DNA of 64,000 nt from Cellulophaga sp. F20128. Lineage in GTDB: Bacteria; Bacteroidota; Bacteroidia; Flavobacteriales; Flavobacteriaceae. The stretch spans positions 104,517 to 168,516 of the forward strand of contig NZ_JALKBA010000009.1 in the NCBI RefSeq assembly GCF_023015805.1. The letters run 5' to 3'. Under the pieces are notes generated by a model. That model was not told where the DNA came from and ran no database searches. It was given only the letters and a program-made list of their open reading frames with translations. Of this stretch, positions 55,026 through 63,661 are shown piece after piece. The first letter of the stretch is position 1. The number at the start of each line of letters is the position of its first letter. A program made the position numbers and the translations under genes.

Positions 55026-56651
55026 ATGGCTAAGAAAATTATAAGAAGTGATGAAAAAAAATCCATTTTTGGATTGCAAGTGAATGGTCCTGTATTTTTT
55101 ACATCATCCATAACCATCATCATTATCATAACATTGACCTTGATGTTCAAAAACGAGGCCGAAGAATATTTTACCGCAATCCAAGATTTTGTAGCTAAGC
55201 AAGCCGGTTGGTTTTTTATATTAAGTGTAAATGTTTTTCTAATATTTATGATTTATCTGGCCTTTAGTAAATACGGACACTTAAGGATTGGAGGACAAAG
55301 TGCCAAACCTGAATTTAAGACCATATCTTGGTTCGCAATGCTATTTAGTGCGGGAATGGGAATAGGATTATTGTTTTGGAGTATTTCGGAACCGATTTAT
55401 CATTTTTTGAGTCCACCAATGGCGGAAGGCGGAACTGCTGAAGCAGCCAAAGAAGCCATGAAATTCACCTTTTTGCATTGGGGTTTTCATGCCTGGGCAG
55501 TGTATGCATTGGTAGGGTTATCCCTAGCGTATTTTACCTATTCCCGTGGACTTCCACTTACCATTAGGTCCGTTTTTTATCCTTTTTTAGGAGATAGAAT
55601 TTATGGGAAAATTGGCGATGCCATTGATATCTTCGCTGTACTTGCCACTGTATTTGGTCTGGCCACATCTTTAGGGATGGGGGTACAACAAATTGCGGCA
55701 GGATTAAATCACCTCTTTGATGTAGATAGCGGAGTGCAAACGCAAATTATATTAATTATTGGAATAACCCTAGTTGCCACGGTTTCAGTTGTTTTGGGAG
55801 TAGATAAAGGAGTTAGAATTTTGAGTGAATGGAATATGAGAGTAGCAGTGCTCTTTCTTCTGATAGTAGTGATATTAGGACCAACAATCTTTATTTTTAA
55901 ATCCTTCTTGCAAAATACAGGGAATTATCTCTCCGATTTTCTTGAAATTGCATCCTGGACAGAAAGTTTCAGAGGTTCCAACTGGCAAAATGCCTGGACT
56001 ATTTTCTATTGGGGATGGTGGATTGCCTGGTCTCCATTTGTAGGGATGTTTATTGCCCGTATTTCTAAAGGGCGTACCGTGCGCGAGTTTATTTTAGGTG
56101 TTTTAATAGTGCCTTCAATTGTAACGTTTTTTTGGATTTCAGCCTTTGGAAGCACAGCGATACATGAGGCAATTTTAGGAAATGAAACCATTGTAAATGC
56201 AGTAAATGATAATGTTGCCACAGCCTTGTTCGTGTTTTTAGAAGATTATCCGTTCGCATTTATTCTTAACATTATTGCTGTAATTTTAATTGCTGGATTC
56301 TTTATAACCTCCTCCGATTCTGGATCCTTGGTTGTAGATAATTTAACTTCCGGAGGTAAATTGGATGCGCCTGTAGGCCAAAGAATCTTTTGGGCCCTGG
56401 CAGAAGGTAGTGTTGCTGCAGTTCTCTTATTAGGGGGCGGATTACAGGCATTACAAACGGCCACAATAGTTACGGGATTGCCCTTTGCCGTGATATTAAT
56501 AATTATGTGCTTTTCACTATACAAAGGTTTAAAGGAAGACTTGCGGAAACTAAAAAAGAGGGAATCTCAAAAAGAACTTGAAAATTACGAGGAAATAGTT
56601 TCTACAATCGTAAAAAAGCGAAATATGAATGAGCAAACAAAAATTAAATAA
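55026..56651 (+). CDS. BCCT family betaine/choline/carnitine transporter
   Basis: The 541-residue transporter has about 12 membrane helices. Conserved segments are FSAGMGIGLLFWSISEPIYH (glycine stretch of TM3) and the tryptophan box FYWGWWIAWSPFVGMFIARI in TM8, both diagnostic of the family. It probably takes up compatible solutes such as glycine betaine with Na+. The C-terminal tail is highly charged (about residues 500-541), as in osmosensing members. Uptake substrate is not fixed by sequence alone. Confidence 0.95.
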   Translation: MAKKIIRSDEKKSIFGLQVNGPVFFTSSITIIIIITLTLMFKNEAEEYFTAIQDFVAKQAGWFFILSVNVFLIFMIYLAFSKYGHLRIGGQSAKPEFKTISWFAMLFSAGMGIGLLFWSISEPIYHFLSPPMAEGGTAEAAKEAMKFTFLHWGFHAWAVYALVGLSLAYFTYSRGLPLTIRSVFYPFLGDRIYGKIGDAIDIFAVLATVFGLATSLGMGVQQIAAGLNHLFDVDSGVQTQIILIIGITLVATVSVVLGVDKGVRILSEWNMRVAVLFLLIVVILGPTIFIFKSFLQNTGNYLSDFLEIASWTESFRGSNWQNAWTIFYWGWWIAWSPFVGMFIARISKGRTVREFILGVLIVPSIVTFFWISAFGSTAIHEAILGNETIVNAVNDNVATALFVFLEDYPFAFILNIIAVILIAGFFITSSDSGSLVVDNLTSGGKLDAPVGQRIFWALAEGSVAAVLLLGGGLQALQTATIVTGLPFAVILIIMCFSLYKGLKEDLRKLKKRESQKELENYEEIVSTIVKKRNMNEQTKIK

Positions 56652-56659
56652 TTCAAAAA

Positions 56660-57517
56660 ATGACTGAAATAAAAAACATCTTGGTCGCCTTAGACCTATC
56701 AGATATTGATGGCACCTTAATTGAGTATGCATCATTTATTGCGGATACCCTTAAAGCTGATAAAGTGTACTTTGTACATAATATTAAAAAATATGAGATT
56801 TCAGAATTATTTGATGAACAGTTAAAGGATATTAATCTGGATGAAATAATTGGGGATGAGTTAAATGAAAAAGTAGAAGAAAAATTTAGGTCATCAACAG
56901 AATGGGAAGTACTTATTTCTGAAGATCCCTATTCTGAATCCCTCATCAACTACATTGTCAACAAATATGAAGTACAGCTCGCTTTAATTGGAAATAAAAA
57001 CAGGTCCAAAGGTACTGGTGTCGTTAGTGGAAAACTATTGCGTCTACTTAAATGCGATATTTTGTCTATCCCTAAAAACGTGCAACCACATATTAACAAT
57101 ATCTGGGTGGGAACAGATTTTTCTAGTGTCTCCAATAAAATTTTTAATTTGGCAGGAAACTTACAGAACGCCACAACGGCAATGGTAAAAGCCATACACG
57201 TATACAATGTTCCTGTACAATTCTCCCCTTACATTCCTAAAGAAAATTTGGATAAGAAGATCGAAAGTCATTTAATTGGAAAATATGAGAAATTTATAAA
57301 AAAGATGGCATACAAAGGTGACTTAACTTCTGAAATTATTCCTGGAAGGGAGAAAGGAGTCGCAGAAACACTAAGATCCAAAGCCGAAACTTCACAGGTA
57401 GATCTAATTATTGTTGGAGACAAAGGTAGAAACACTTTCTCTTCCTTACTTGTAGGAAGCGTTACCGAGGAGCTCTTTAATCAGGATCTGGAAGTGCCTT
57501 TATGGATCGTAAAATAG
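56660..57517 (+). CDS. Universal stress protein with two UspA domains
   Basis: The 285-residue protein has two UspA-type domains: the first (NILVALDLSDIDGTLIEYAS to about 140) and the second (NNIWVGTDFSSVSNKIFNLA to the end, with VDLIIVGDKGRNTFSSLLVGSV matching the ATP-binding G-2x-G-9x-G(S/T) motif). The second domain is the better nucleotide binder. It begins 8 bp after the transporter gene, an arrangement known for transporters controlled by Usp proteins. Confidence 0.92.
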   Translation: MTEIKNILVALDLSDIDGTLIEYASFIADTLKADKVYFVHNIKKYEISELFDEQLKDINLDEIIGDELNEKVEEKFRSSTEWEVLISEDPYSESLINYIVNKYEVQLALIGNKNRSKGTGVVSGKLLRLLKCDILSIPKNVQPHINNIWVGTDFSSVSNKIFNLAGNLQNATTAMVKAIHVYNVPVQFSPYIPKENLDKKIESHLIGKYEKFIKKMAYKGDLTSEIIPGREKGVAETLRSKAETSQVDLIIVGDKGRNTFSSLLVGSVTEELFNQDLEVPLWIVK

Positions 57518-57790
57518 AAATCTTAAAAATATTGGTTTGAAAATTCAGAAAATTTAGAACTAAAGCTAGATAGAATAAAATGATAGGTGTAATTGACAAA
57601 AGGAACCAATAAAAAGGTAAAGTAATTATTGGAGCTAGAGGTACTACTTAGGTAAACCATGGCCAAAAATTAAAACTGATTCTGTTACAGCTATAATAAG
57701 AAATCGCGTAATTAAAGTAGCGAGAACAATTAATACATACATGAGTAATCGTTATTGAAAGTTATTAAATGTGGCAGTGTATTAAACAAT

Positions 57791-57829
57791 AAAAAGCCTC
57801 AAGAAACTAAGTTTCCTGAGGCTTTTTAT
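57791..57829 (+). terminator. Terminator at the element junction
   Basis: A 17-bp stem with one G-U pair (57791-57807 with 57811-57827) and a T run. It closely resembles the phhB terminator at 42,012-42,049. Confidence 0.9.
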
Positions 57830-57830
57830 T

Positions 57831-57860
57831 GTCGGGGTGGCAGGAAACTTCCTCGCACCC
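57831..57860 (+). other. tRNA 3'-end-like sequence: candidate internal attachment site
   Basis: GTCGGGGTGGCAGGA resembles the reverse complement of a tRNA acceptor and T-arm and matches GTCGGGATGAGAGGA at the intact tRNA-Pro 3' end (63,762) at 12 of 15 positions. The T-arm part that follows is degenerate, so it is not an active tRNA gene. Confidence 0.45.
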
Positions 57861-57906
57861 TCAATAAACTATATATCAATAATTTACACTGCAAACTTGA
57901 AAACGA

Positions 57907-57923
57907 TTCACCGAATCGTTCAC
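57907..57923 (+). repeat. 17-bp direct repeat, left copy
   Basis: TTCACCGAATCGTTCAC is identical to 63645-63661. It contains two GTTCAC-like halves around CGAATC, as expected for recombinase arm-type or excisionase sites. Confidence 0.8.
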
Positions 57924-58158
57924 TAAATGCAAAAAGAACTATTTTAAAACAAAATGTATTACCGCTTTGTTACCGTAAATATACATCAAAGCTTAATAAT
58001 TCACCTCCTTAATACTCTAAGTTTAACAAATTGTATTAATACTAAATTTAGCCTCTATAAACAGGTTTTTTTGCAAAAACACGCAACCTTTTTAAGAAAA
58101 GAGCATCTTATTAAGTATAAACTTATTCTGTTTAAAGAATATTCTTAACTTTATTCCT

Positions 58159-58587
58159 ATGGAAAATCTTACAAAAATGAAATTCGTGCTTTTAATATTA
58201 TGTTTTACTTCTTTAGGTTGTTCTAATGATGATTCTAACAACGAAGTAGTGTGGAATGGGGTGTTTTTCGATAGACAATTAAACGCTGATATCCATGATC
58301 CAAAAGTTAACTACGTTTTAGTTATTGATAGCTCAAATAATTTTGAAGTCATTTCTCCCTCTGAAGGGCTTGAAGAGAAAATTGTCGCAATAGAAATAAT
58401 AAATACAAATGAAATGAATTTAACTTGGCAAATCGGAAACGAAACTAGTGTTATTAAAGTCAACTTTAGTTTTCAAAATGAAAACGAATTAATTATTGAT
58501 AAATTCATTTATACTCTGGCACAAACACCTTTTCCAAATAATCTTATATCAGGAAAATTTATAAAAGAAACTAAAACCAACAATTAA
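58159..58587 (+). CDS. Small lipoprotein of unknown function
   Basis: The 142-residue protein has a lipoprotein signal (LCFTSLGC) and a short beta-rich domain (GVFFDRQLNADIHDP, NFEVISPSEGLEE). It lies 9 bp before the protease gene and is probably co-transcribed, so it could be an inhibitor or chaperone of that protease; this is inference. ATG 58159 is used; 58177 (MKFVLLI) would also give a good signal peptide. No family recognised. Confidence 0.7.
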   Translation: MENLTKMKFVLLILCFTSLGCSNDDSNNEVVWNGVFFDRQLNADIHDPKVNYVLVIDSSNNFEVISPSEGLEEKIVAIEIINTNEMNLTWQIGNETSVIKVNFSFQNENELIIDKFIYTLAQTPFPNNLISGKFIKETKTNN

Positions 58588-58596
58588 CTGGCTATT

Positions 58597-61047
58597 ATGA
58601 AAAAAACTTTAGTCCTTGCAGCATTTTTAATGATGTCCATTATTGGAGCAAGTCAAACTTCGGATTACTACTATTATAAATCTAAAAAAGTCAACTTAAA
58701 TAAAATAAATACACGCCAATACATATTAACAAAACTGGGAAAAAGATTAAATGAAATAGAGTTTAAATTGGGACAAGATGGGTTTGCTTTGGAAAAAATT
58801 ATTCCAAATAATGTAAAGGAAACATTTTCAAAATCTAGGAAATCTAACGAATATGGCAATTGGGCAATTATTAAAGGGGAAAGAACTTTAGAAAATTATG
58901 ATTGGATAATTTATAAAGCTCCTTTTTTCAAAACGGAGGACAATATTGAGGTTGGTCTATCTCATTTATTTTATGTCAAATTAAAGAATGAAAAGGACAA
59001 AGAAATTTTATACCAAATAGCCAAGAAAAAAAATGTTGAAGTTTTGGGGCACAATGAGTTCATGCCTTTATGGTATACCCTAGCATGCTCAAAAGATTCA
59101 GAGGGTAACGCTTTACAAATGGCTAATTACTTCTTTGAAACTGGTAAATTTTCGGCATCAGAACCAGATATTCTTGTTGATGATATTATGCTTAATCCTA
59201 ATTACCCAAACCAATGGGGCTTAAACAACACTGGTCAATATAATGGTACATCAGGAATTGATATAAATGCACCACAAGCTTGGAGTATTTCTACTGGACA
59301 ACCTGATATAGTTGTTGCAGTTATTGATCATGGTGTTGAATTAAATCATCCAGATTTATTGAACATCTCACCCATTAGTTTTGATACGGAATCAAATACT
59401 GCTCCTAGTGTGGTTTTAGGAGATCATGGAACGGCCTGTGCGGGCATAATTGGTGCATCGGACAATTCAATTGGAATCGTCGGGGTCGCTCCAGATTGCA
59501 CATTAATGTCTATTAGTAATGGATTAGTTCTTGACATTAATGTTAGACAAGAGCTTGCTAATGGTTTGAATTTTGCTTGGCAGAATGGTGCCAGTGTTAT
59601 AAGCAATTCATGGGGCTCCAATGCCTTACAAAGCCAATTGATAGATGATGCAATTACAAATGCGCTTAATCAAGGAAGAAATGGCTTGGGCTGTGTAGTT
59701 GTATTCGCCACTGGTAATGATGATGGCAATGTGTCGTATCCTGCAAATTCAAATCCAGAGATACTAGCTGTTGGGGCAATAAGCCAATGTGGTGAGAGAA
59801 AGTCACCTAGTTCATGCGATGGTGAGAATACATGGGGTAGTAATTTTGGAACTGATCTTGATATAGTTGCACCAGGTGTATTGATACCTACCACTGACAG
59901 ACAAGGCAATAATGGCTATAATCCAAATATACCTATTCATACAAATAACGGTGGAAATTTGGTTCTTACAGATTATGCAAATACTGATTATACAACTTGG
60001 TTCAATGGAACATCATCTGCCACACCTCATGTTGCGGGAGTTGCCGCTTTGATATTATCCGTAAACTCCAATTTGACTGTAGAAGAAGTGAACGACATAA
60101 TTGAGAGTACGGCTCGAAAAGTTGGGGGCTATAATTACTCAACCACAACTGGTCGTCCAAATGGAAAGTGGGATGATGAAATGGGGTATGGTCTTCTTGA
60201 TGCCCATGCAGCTTTGCAAAAGGCAGAGTTTAAAATAAATGGTGAGAATGTGTTCTGTCCAAGTGCTACGTTTTCAATATCCCCAACTCCTAATAATACT
60301 AATACCATTAATTGGTCTGTCAGCCCTTCAAATGCTGGGACTTTTTCCTCCAACGGGACAGTGACTGTTTTTAATAGGAGTGGTTCATTCACAGGAAATG
60401 CTACGATAAGCGCCCAAATAATTGGACAATCTACCTACATTGTCCAAAAATTAATAAAAATAGGTATAGATGAAAATAACATTGCCATAGGGAACGTCCC
60501 TTCTTCCATACCTGTTAATACCCCTATAGAAGCTGTTGCAGGCTATCCTCCTATGTTCCATTGTGATTTATTGGACGTAGAGTGGAGGTATATGCCCAAT
60601 TCAACGATAATGAACGGAAGTTTTTCCTGTCTATCAAACAATAATAGCCAAAAACGTATCATATTCCATTCTCCTGGCACATATAATATACAAGCTAAGG
60701 TCAAGACAAGTTGTGGATGGAGTAATTGGAGCGGACCAGTAGCTATAAATGTCACTAGTGGAGGGTATTATTACTCTGTATATCCCAATCCTGCATCATC
60801 GGATATTTTTGTTTCCGAAATACAGTCCGAACGTTCTCAGAATACAAATCTGACGTCTAAAGACCTTCCTACCAACATTAAACTGGAACTTTATAATTTT
60901 ACGGGAAACAAAGTACGGAATCTAGATTTAGACTCTAACAAAACAAAGGAAAGTAAATTGGATGTTTCTAGTTTGGCAAAAGGCAATTACTTTCTTCGTA
61001 TTGTGAGCAAAGAAGTAGATGAAGTCCATCAGATACTTATTGAATAA
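58597..61047 (+). CDS. Subtilisin-like S8 serine protease with T9SS type A sorting domain
   Basis: The 816-residue protein has a signal peptide (ending IIGAS), an N-terminal propeptide region (about 20-195), an S8 catalytic domain with Asp in VVAVIDHGVELNHPDL (near residue 242), His in GDHGTACAGIIGA (near 276) and Ser in NGTSSATPHVAGVAAL (near 473), a region of beta-domains, and a C-terminal sorting domain (YYSVYPNPASSDIF ... LAKGNYFLRIVS). It should be exported by the type IX system and attached to or released from the cell surface. All three catalytic residues are present. Confidence 0.95.
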   Translation: MKKTLVLAAFLMMSIIGASQTSDYYYYKSKKVNLNKINTRQYILTKLGKRLNEIEFKLGQDGFALEKIIPNNVKETFSKSRKSNEYGNWAIIKGERTLENYDWIIYKAPFFKTEDNIEVGLSHLFYVKLKNEKDKEILYQIAKKKNVEVLGHNEFMPLWYTLACSKDSEGNALQMANYFFETGKFSASEPDILVDDIMLNPNYPNQWGLNNTGQYNGTSGIDINAPQAWSISTGQPDIVVAVIDHGVELNHPDLLNISPISFDTESNTAPSVVLGDHGTACAGIIGASDNSIGIVGVAPDCTLMSISNGLVLDINVRQELANGLNFAWQNGASVISNSWGSNALQSQLIDDAITNALNQGRNGLGCVVVFATGNDDGNVSYPANSNPEILAVGAISQCGERKSPSSCDGENTWGSNFGTDLDIVAPGVLIPTTDRQGNNGYNPNIPIHTNNGGNLVLTDYANTDYTTWFNGTSSATPHVAGVAALILSVNSNLTVEEVNDIIESTARKVGGYNYSTTTGRPNGKWDDEMGYGLLDAHAALQKAEFKINGENVFCPSATFSISPTPNNTNTINWSVSPSNAGTFSSNGTVTVFNRSGSFTGNATISAQIIGQSTYIVQKLIKIGIDENNIAIGNVPSSIPVNTPIEAVAGYPPMFHCDLLDVEWRYMPNSTIMNGSFSCLSNNNSQKRIIFHSPGTYNIQAKVKTSCGWSNWSGPVAINVTSGGYYYSVYPNPASSDIFVSEIQSERSQNTNLTSKDLPTNIKLELYNFTGNKVRNLDLDSNKTKESKLDVSSLAKGNYFLRIVSKEVDEVHQILIE

Positions 61048-61148
61048 CAAAAAATTATACAATCTTAAACGAAGAAGAATCAAAAGACCAAGCAGTAAAA
61101 GATCTTGGTTTTTTGATAAAATTAAGAACGTGAACTTGCTGTCAAGTG

Positions 61149-61239
61149 CATTTATCAACCATACCAAAACTTGGCGAATCTCCGATTCGATAAGTTTTGG
61201 TATGTGCCCTAGCGGCAGCGACACATAATGCTGATAAAT
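61149..61239. repeat. Nested long hairpin, candidate transfer origin
   Basis: An inner perfect 13-bp stem CATACCAAAACTT / AAGTTTTGGTATG (61160-61172 with 61192-61204) encloses a smaller GAATC/GATTC stem. An outer 8-bp pair ATTTATCA/TGATAAAT (61150-61157 with 61232-61239) surrounds it and a GTGCCCTAGCGGCAGCGACAC stretch. It lies after the protease gene, before the mobilization gene. No T run follows, so a simple terminator is less likely. Confidence 0.5.
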
Positions 61240-61263
61240 AAAGATTGGTATGTAAACAAAGAA

Positions 61264-61839
61264 TCAATAATCTTTAAGATTCCTTTTAAAAATAGCAAGT
61301 TCTGTTGCATCTATTTCCAGTTTATGGTATGCTTTACTAAACCGAGGTTTGACTAGGGTGATTTTTTCTAATAATTCAAACATTTTTTTTCGCTCCTCAT
61401 TTCTTTCATTTATCACGGTGTCATACTTCTTTTTAGGTACGGTTTCTTCTTTTATATTCCACTCTTCCCTAGTGAGTTTTTCAAACATAGGTTCAATGAA
61501 TAGTGGCTCTTTCCGTTCTGCACATTCCAAACAAGTATTACCCTCGAACAAAGCTTTTAGCATATCATGGGTGGGTTTGTGATATTTACGTTCATGTTCC
61601 CGAAGCAGTTCAATGATATAATCTAAACGTCCTACCATATACTTCTGAAATTTATAGAAGCTCATCATAAATTTACTTTTTGGAGTGATGTTAGCTTTTT
61701 CAAAGAAATCAATCATGGTATCGATAGTCTCTGTATGTGATTTAGCAACGGTCTTGGAATATTCCCGAAACCGTTCAGCCGTGATACGATTTATACTAAT
61801 TGCTGAAAATGTGTTTTTTTGCTGTTTTTTTACTTTCAT
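61264..61839 (-). CDS. BfmA/BtgA family mobilization protein
   Basis: The 191-residue basic protein has an N-terminal region KNTFSAISINRITAERFREYSKTVAKSHTETIDTMIDFFEK resembling the ribbon-helix-helix-like DNA-binding start of BfmA/BtgA proteins, which act as accessory mobilization proteins in Bacteroidota. The rest is helical and charged. I start at ATG 61839; the frame runs back to a TTG at 61857. It lies 0.45 kb from the integrase, same strand. Confidence 0.75.
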   Translation of the reverse strand: MKVKKQQKNTFSAISINRITAERFREYSKTVAKSHTETIDTMIDFFEKANITPKSKFMMSFYKFQKYMVGRLDYIIELLREHERKYHKPTHDMLKALFEGNTCLECAERKEPLFIEPMFEKLTREEWNIKEETVPKKKYDTVINERNEERKKMFELLEKITLVKPRFSKAYHKLEIDATELAIFKRNLKDY

Positions 61840-61999
61840 TACTGTAAATATTTTCAATATTAATAATGGGTTGCAATGTTTTTAGTGCAAAATTTAAATG
61901 ATAAACTCTTTCTTATAAAAAACAACAACGAGATAAATGTCTTATAATCAGTATTTTGCCGTAATTATTTTGAATCAATAAAATTTCATTACTGTAAAT
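61834..61999. repeat. 16-bp direct repeat around the mobilization gene start
   Basis: TTTCATTACTGTAAAT occurs at 61834-61849, spanning the start codon of the mobilization gene on the minus strand, and again at 61984-61999. It may be an operator pair or a local duplication. Confidence 0.6.
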
Positions 62000-62290
62000 T
62001 CCCCCAATGTTTATAGTACTTTCCAAGAAGATTGTTGCAAAATTCATTAATCAAAAAAGATTAAATAATTTTGTAAATAACTGAAAATCAATTATTTGAA
62101 TAAACAGTAACATCGCGAAGCGTGTTACCCTCTTGCTATTCAAATCTTATCCGCTGCGCTACTAAATTTTGAATACAAAAACAAAGTGTAATTAAACCTA
62201 GTATTAAGTATTGCACCCTATCCGATTTTTGCATGACGCTTATCTTTCCGAACGCTGCAAAAACCAGACAGGAACCTTGTGCAAGATTAG
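61858..62290. other. Intergenic stretch between mobilization and integrase genes
   Basis: No gene seen. Contains an inverted repeat GTAACA-N10-TGTTAC (62107-62128) with an inner CGCGAAGCG, and ATTCAAAT/ATTTTGAAT half-sites (62138 and 62165 areas). Such symmetric sites near integrases often bind excision or mobilization proteins. Not a coding region in either direction. Confidence 0.45.
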
Positions 62291-63547
62291 TTATGGTAAG
62301 CTTTGTTTTACTTCGCTCAACTTTTGCTCCCTTTTCTTATAGTGATGAATCAAAAGGCTCATATCTTCTCCTACTTTCTTTTGCAATACCCGTGCATAAA
62401 TCTGAGTAGTAGATAATTTGGTATGTCCCAATAACTTCGATACCGTTTCTATAGGTACACCATTGGGTAATGTTACAGTTGTCGCAAAGGTGTGTCTTGC
62501 AGAATGAAATGTAATATGTTTGTGGATTCCACTAGCTGAAATAATTTCTTTTAGATATTTATTGGTCTTTTGATTACTAAGTACAGGAAGTAGTTTATCA
62601 GTAGCTTCACTTTCTTGCCTATATTTCTCTATAATCTGTTTTGCTTTAGGAAGCAAAGGGATATTTACAACTTCATTGGTCTTTTCCCTTTTGGTATGTA
62701 GCCAATAGTTCCCATCTATGCCAATCATTAGTTGTATGGGCATCAGTTCTTTTACATCGACATAGGACAATCCTGTATAACAGCTAAAAAGAAATATATC
62801 TTTTACACGTTCGTAAGTTTCACTCCTAAATTTAGTATTGACAATAAGGTCAATTTCTCTTTGGGTCAGATAGCTTCTTTCACTCTTAATATAGCTGAGC
62901 TTGTAGTTTCTAAAAGGGTCTTTGTCCAACCATTCTAACTTTACTGCAAGATTGGTCATTTTCATCAACCGTTCCAGATGTTTCATCGTACCATTATTGG
63001 TACAGGTCTTTCTTGCTTTTTTTGGTTTGTATCTTCTTATGTATTGTTCAAAGTCTGTTATAAAGCGGTAATTCAATTGTTTAAGGTAAATATCCTTTGT
63101 TTTTCTTTTTTCTATTAAAAACATATCTAGGTACTTCTTGGTGGAATAATAATTCTTCATTGTACCTGGCTTTAAAACGCTTTGCATGGTAGTATTATGA
63201 TACTCCACCAGTTCCATAAGCGTTTTGTGTTGGGCATCCTCACCCAGATAACGGGCTTTTACGGCTTGTGGGGTAATCATTTTGTGTTCATCGAGTAATT
63301 GCTTTTGGCTGTTCAATATTTGACCATAGGATTGATCCAAATAGTTGTTCAACATTTTGAGGTTTTGAGTGTTTCCTCTTGCCCTACCTTTGGAAGCGTC
63401 CCAATGGTTCACTGGAACACTTCTTTTTAAACTGATTTCCGTGCGTTGTCCATTGACCGTGATACGGGCATAAATGGATAGGTTTTCTGAATTTTTACGT
63501 GTGTTCCTTGTAAAGAAAAGAACGGAAAAAGTGTTGTCTGTCTGCAT
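62291..63547 (-). CDS. Tyrosine recombinase / integrase (Bacteroidota element type)
   Basis: The 418-residue integrase has an N-terminal arm-DNA-binding domain (FSVLFFTRNTRKNSENLSIYARITVNGQRTEISLKRSV), a SAM-like core-binding domain (about 100-210) and a catalytic domain with HSARHTFAT, LLGHTKLSTTQIYARV (H, R, H and Tyr). The first catalytic Arg position reads TGLSYVD, with Ser, as described for the CTnDOT integrase. I start at ATG 63547 (MQTDNTFSVLF); an in-frame TTG lies at 63583. It abuts the tRNA-Pro gene. Confidence 0.94.
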   Translation of the reverse strand: MQTDNTFSVLFFTRNTRKNSENLSIYARITVNGQRTEISLKRSVPVNHWDASKGRARGNTQNLKMLNNYLDQSYGQILNSQKQLLDEHKMITPQAVKARYLGEDAQHKTLMELVEYHNTTMQSVLKPGTMKNYYSTKKYLDMFLIEKRKTKDIYLKQLNYRFITDFEQYIRRYKPKKARKTCTNNGTMKHLERLMKMTNLAVKLEWLDKDPFRNYKLSYIKSERSYLTQREIDLIVNTKFRSETYERVKDIFLFSCYTGLSYVDVKELMPIQLMIGIDGNYWLHTKREKTNEVVNIPLLPKAKQIIEKYRQESEATDKLLPVLSNQKTNKYLKEIISASGIHKHITFHSARHTFATTVTLPNGVPIETVSKLLGHTKLSTTQIYARVLQKKVGEDMSLLIHHYKKREQKLSEVKQSLP

Positions 63548-63644
63548 GTTGTACGTCTTTAGATTAAACTTTGTTTTTAACAAAGACGAAAATCAAATTG
63601 CTTTAAAAGCTCCTTAAATTTACAACAATTAGTGTACCAGAGAG

Positions 63645-63661
63645 TTCACCGAATCGTTCAC
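63645..63661 (+). repeat. 17-bp direct repeat, right copy
   Basis: TTCACCGAATCGTTCAC, identical to 57907-57923. It lies between the integrase start and the tRNA-Pro 3' end. Confidence 0.8.

Larger units (their letters stand above)
57518..58158. other. Intergenic stretch with junction remnants
   Basis: No intact gene. An open stretch at 57639-57758 (39 codons, RYYLGKPWPKIKTD, IKVARTINTYMSNRY) may be the tail of a deleted gene. It is followed by a terminator, a tRNA-3'-like sequence (57,831) and one copy of the 17-bp direct repeat (57,907). I read 57,830 as the boundary between two accreted elements. Downstream, to 58,158, AT-rich DNA with nothing recognisable. Confidence 0.5.

Noticed and set aside
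57755..58148. Two short open frames (85 and 64 codons) across the element junction
   Set aside because: They run through the terminator and the tRNA-like sequence and read as low-complexity, so they are chance frames.
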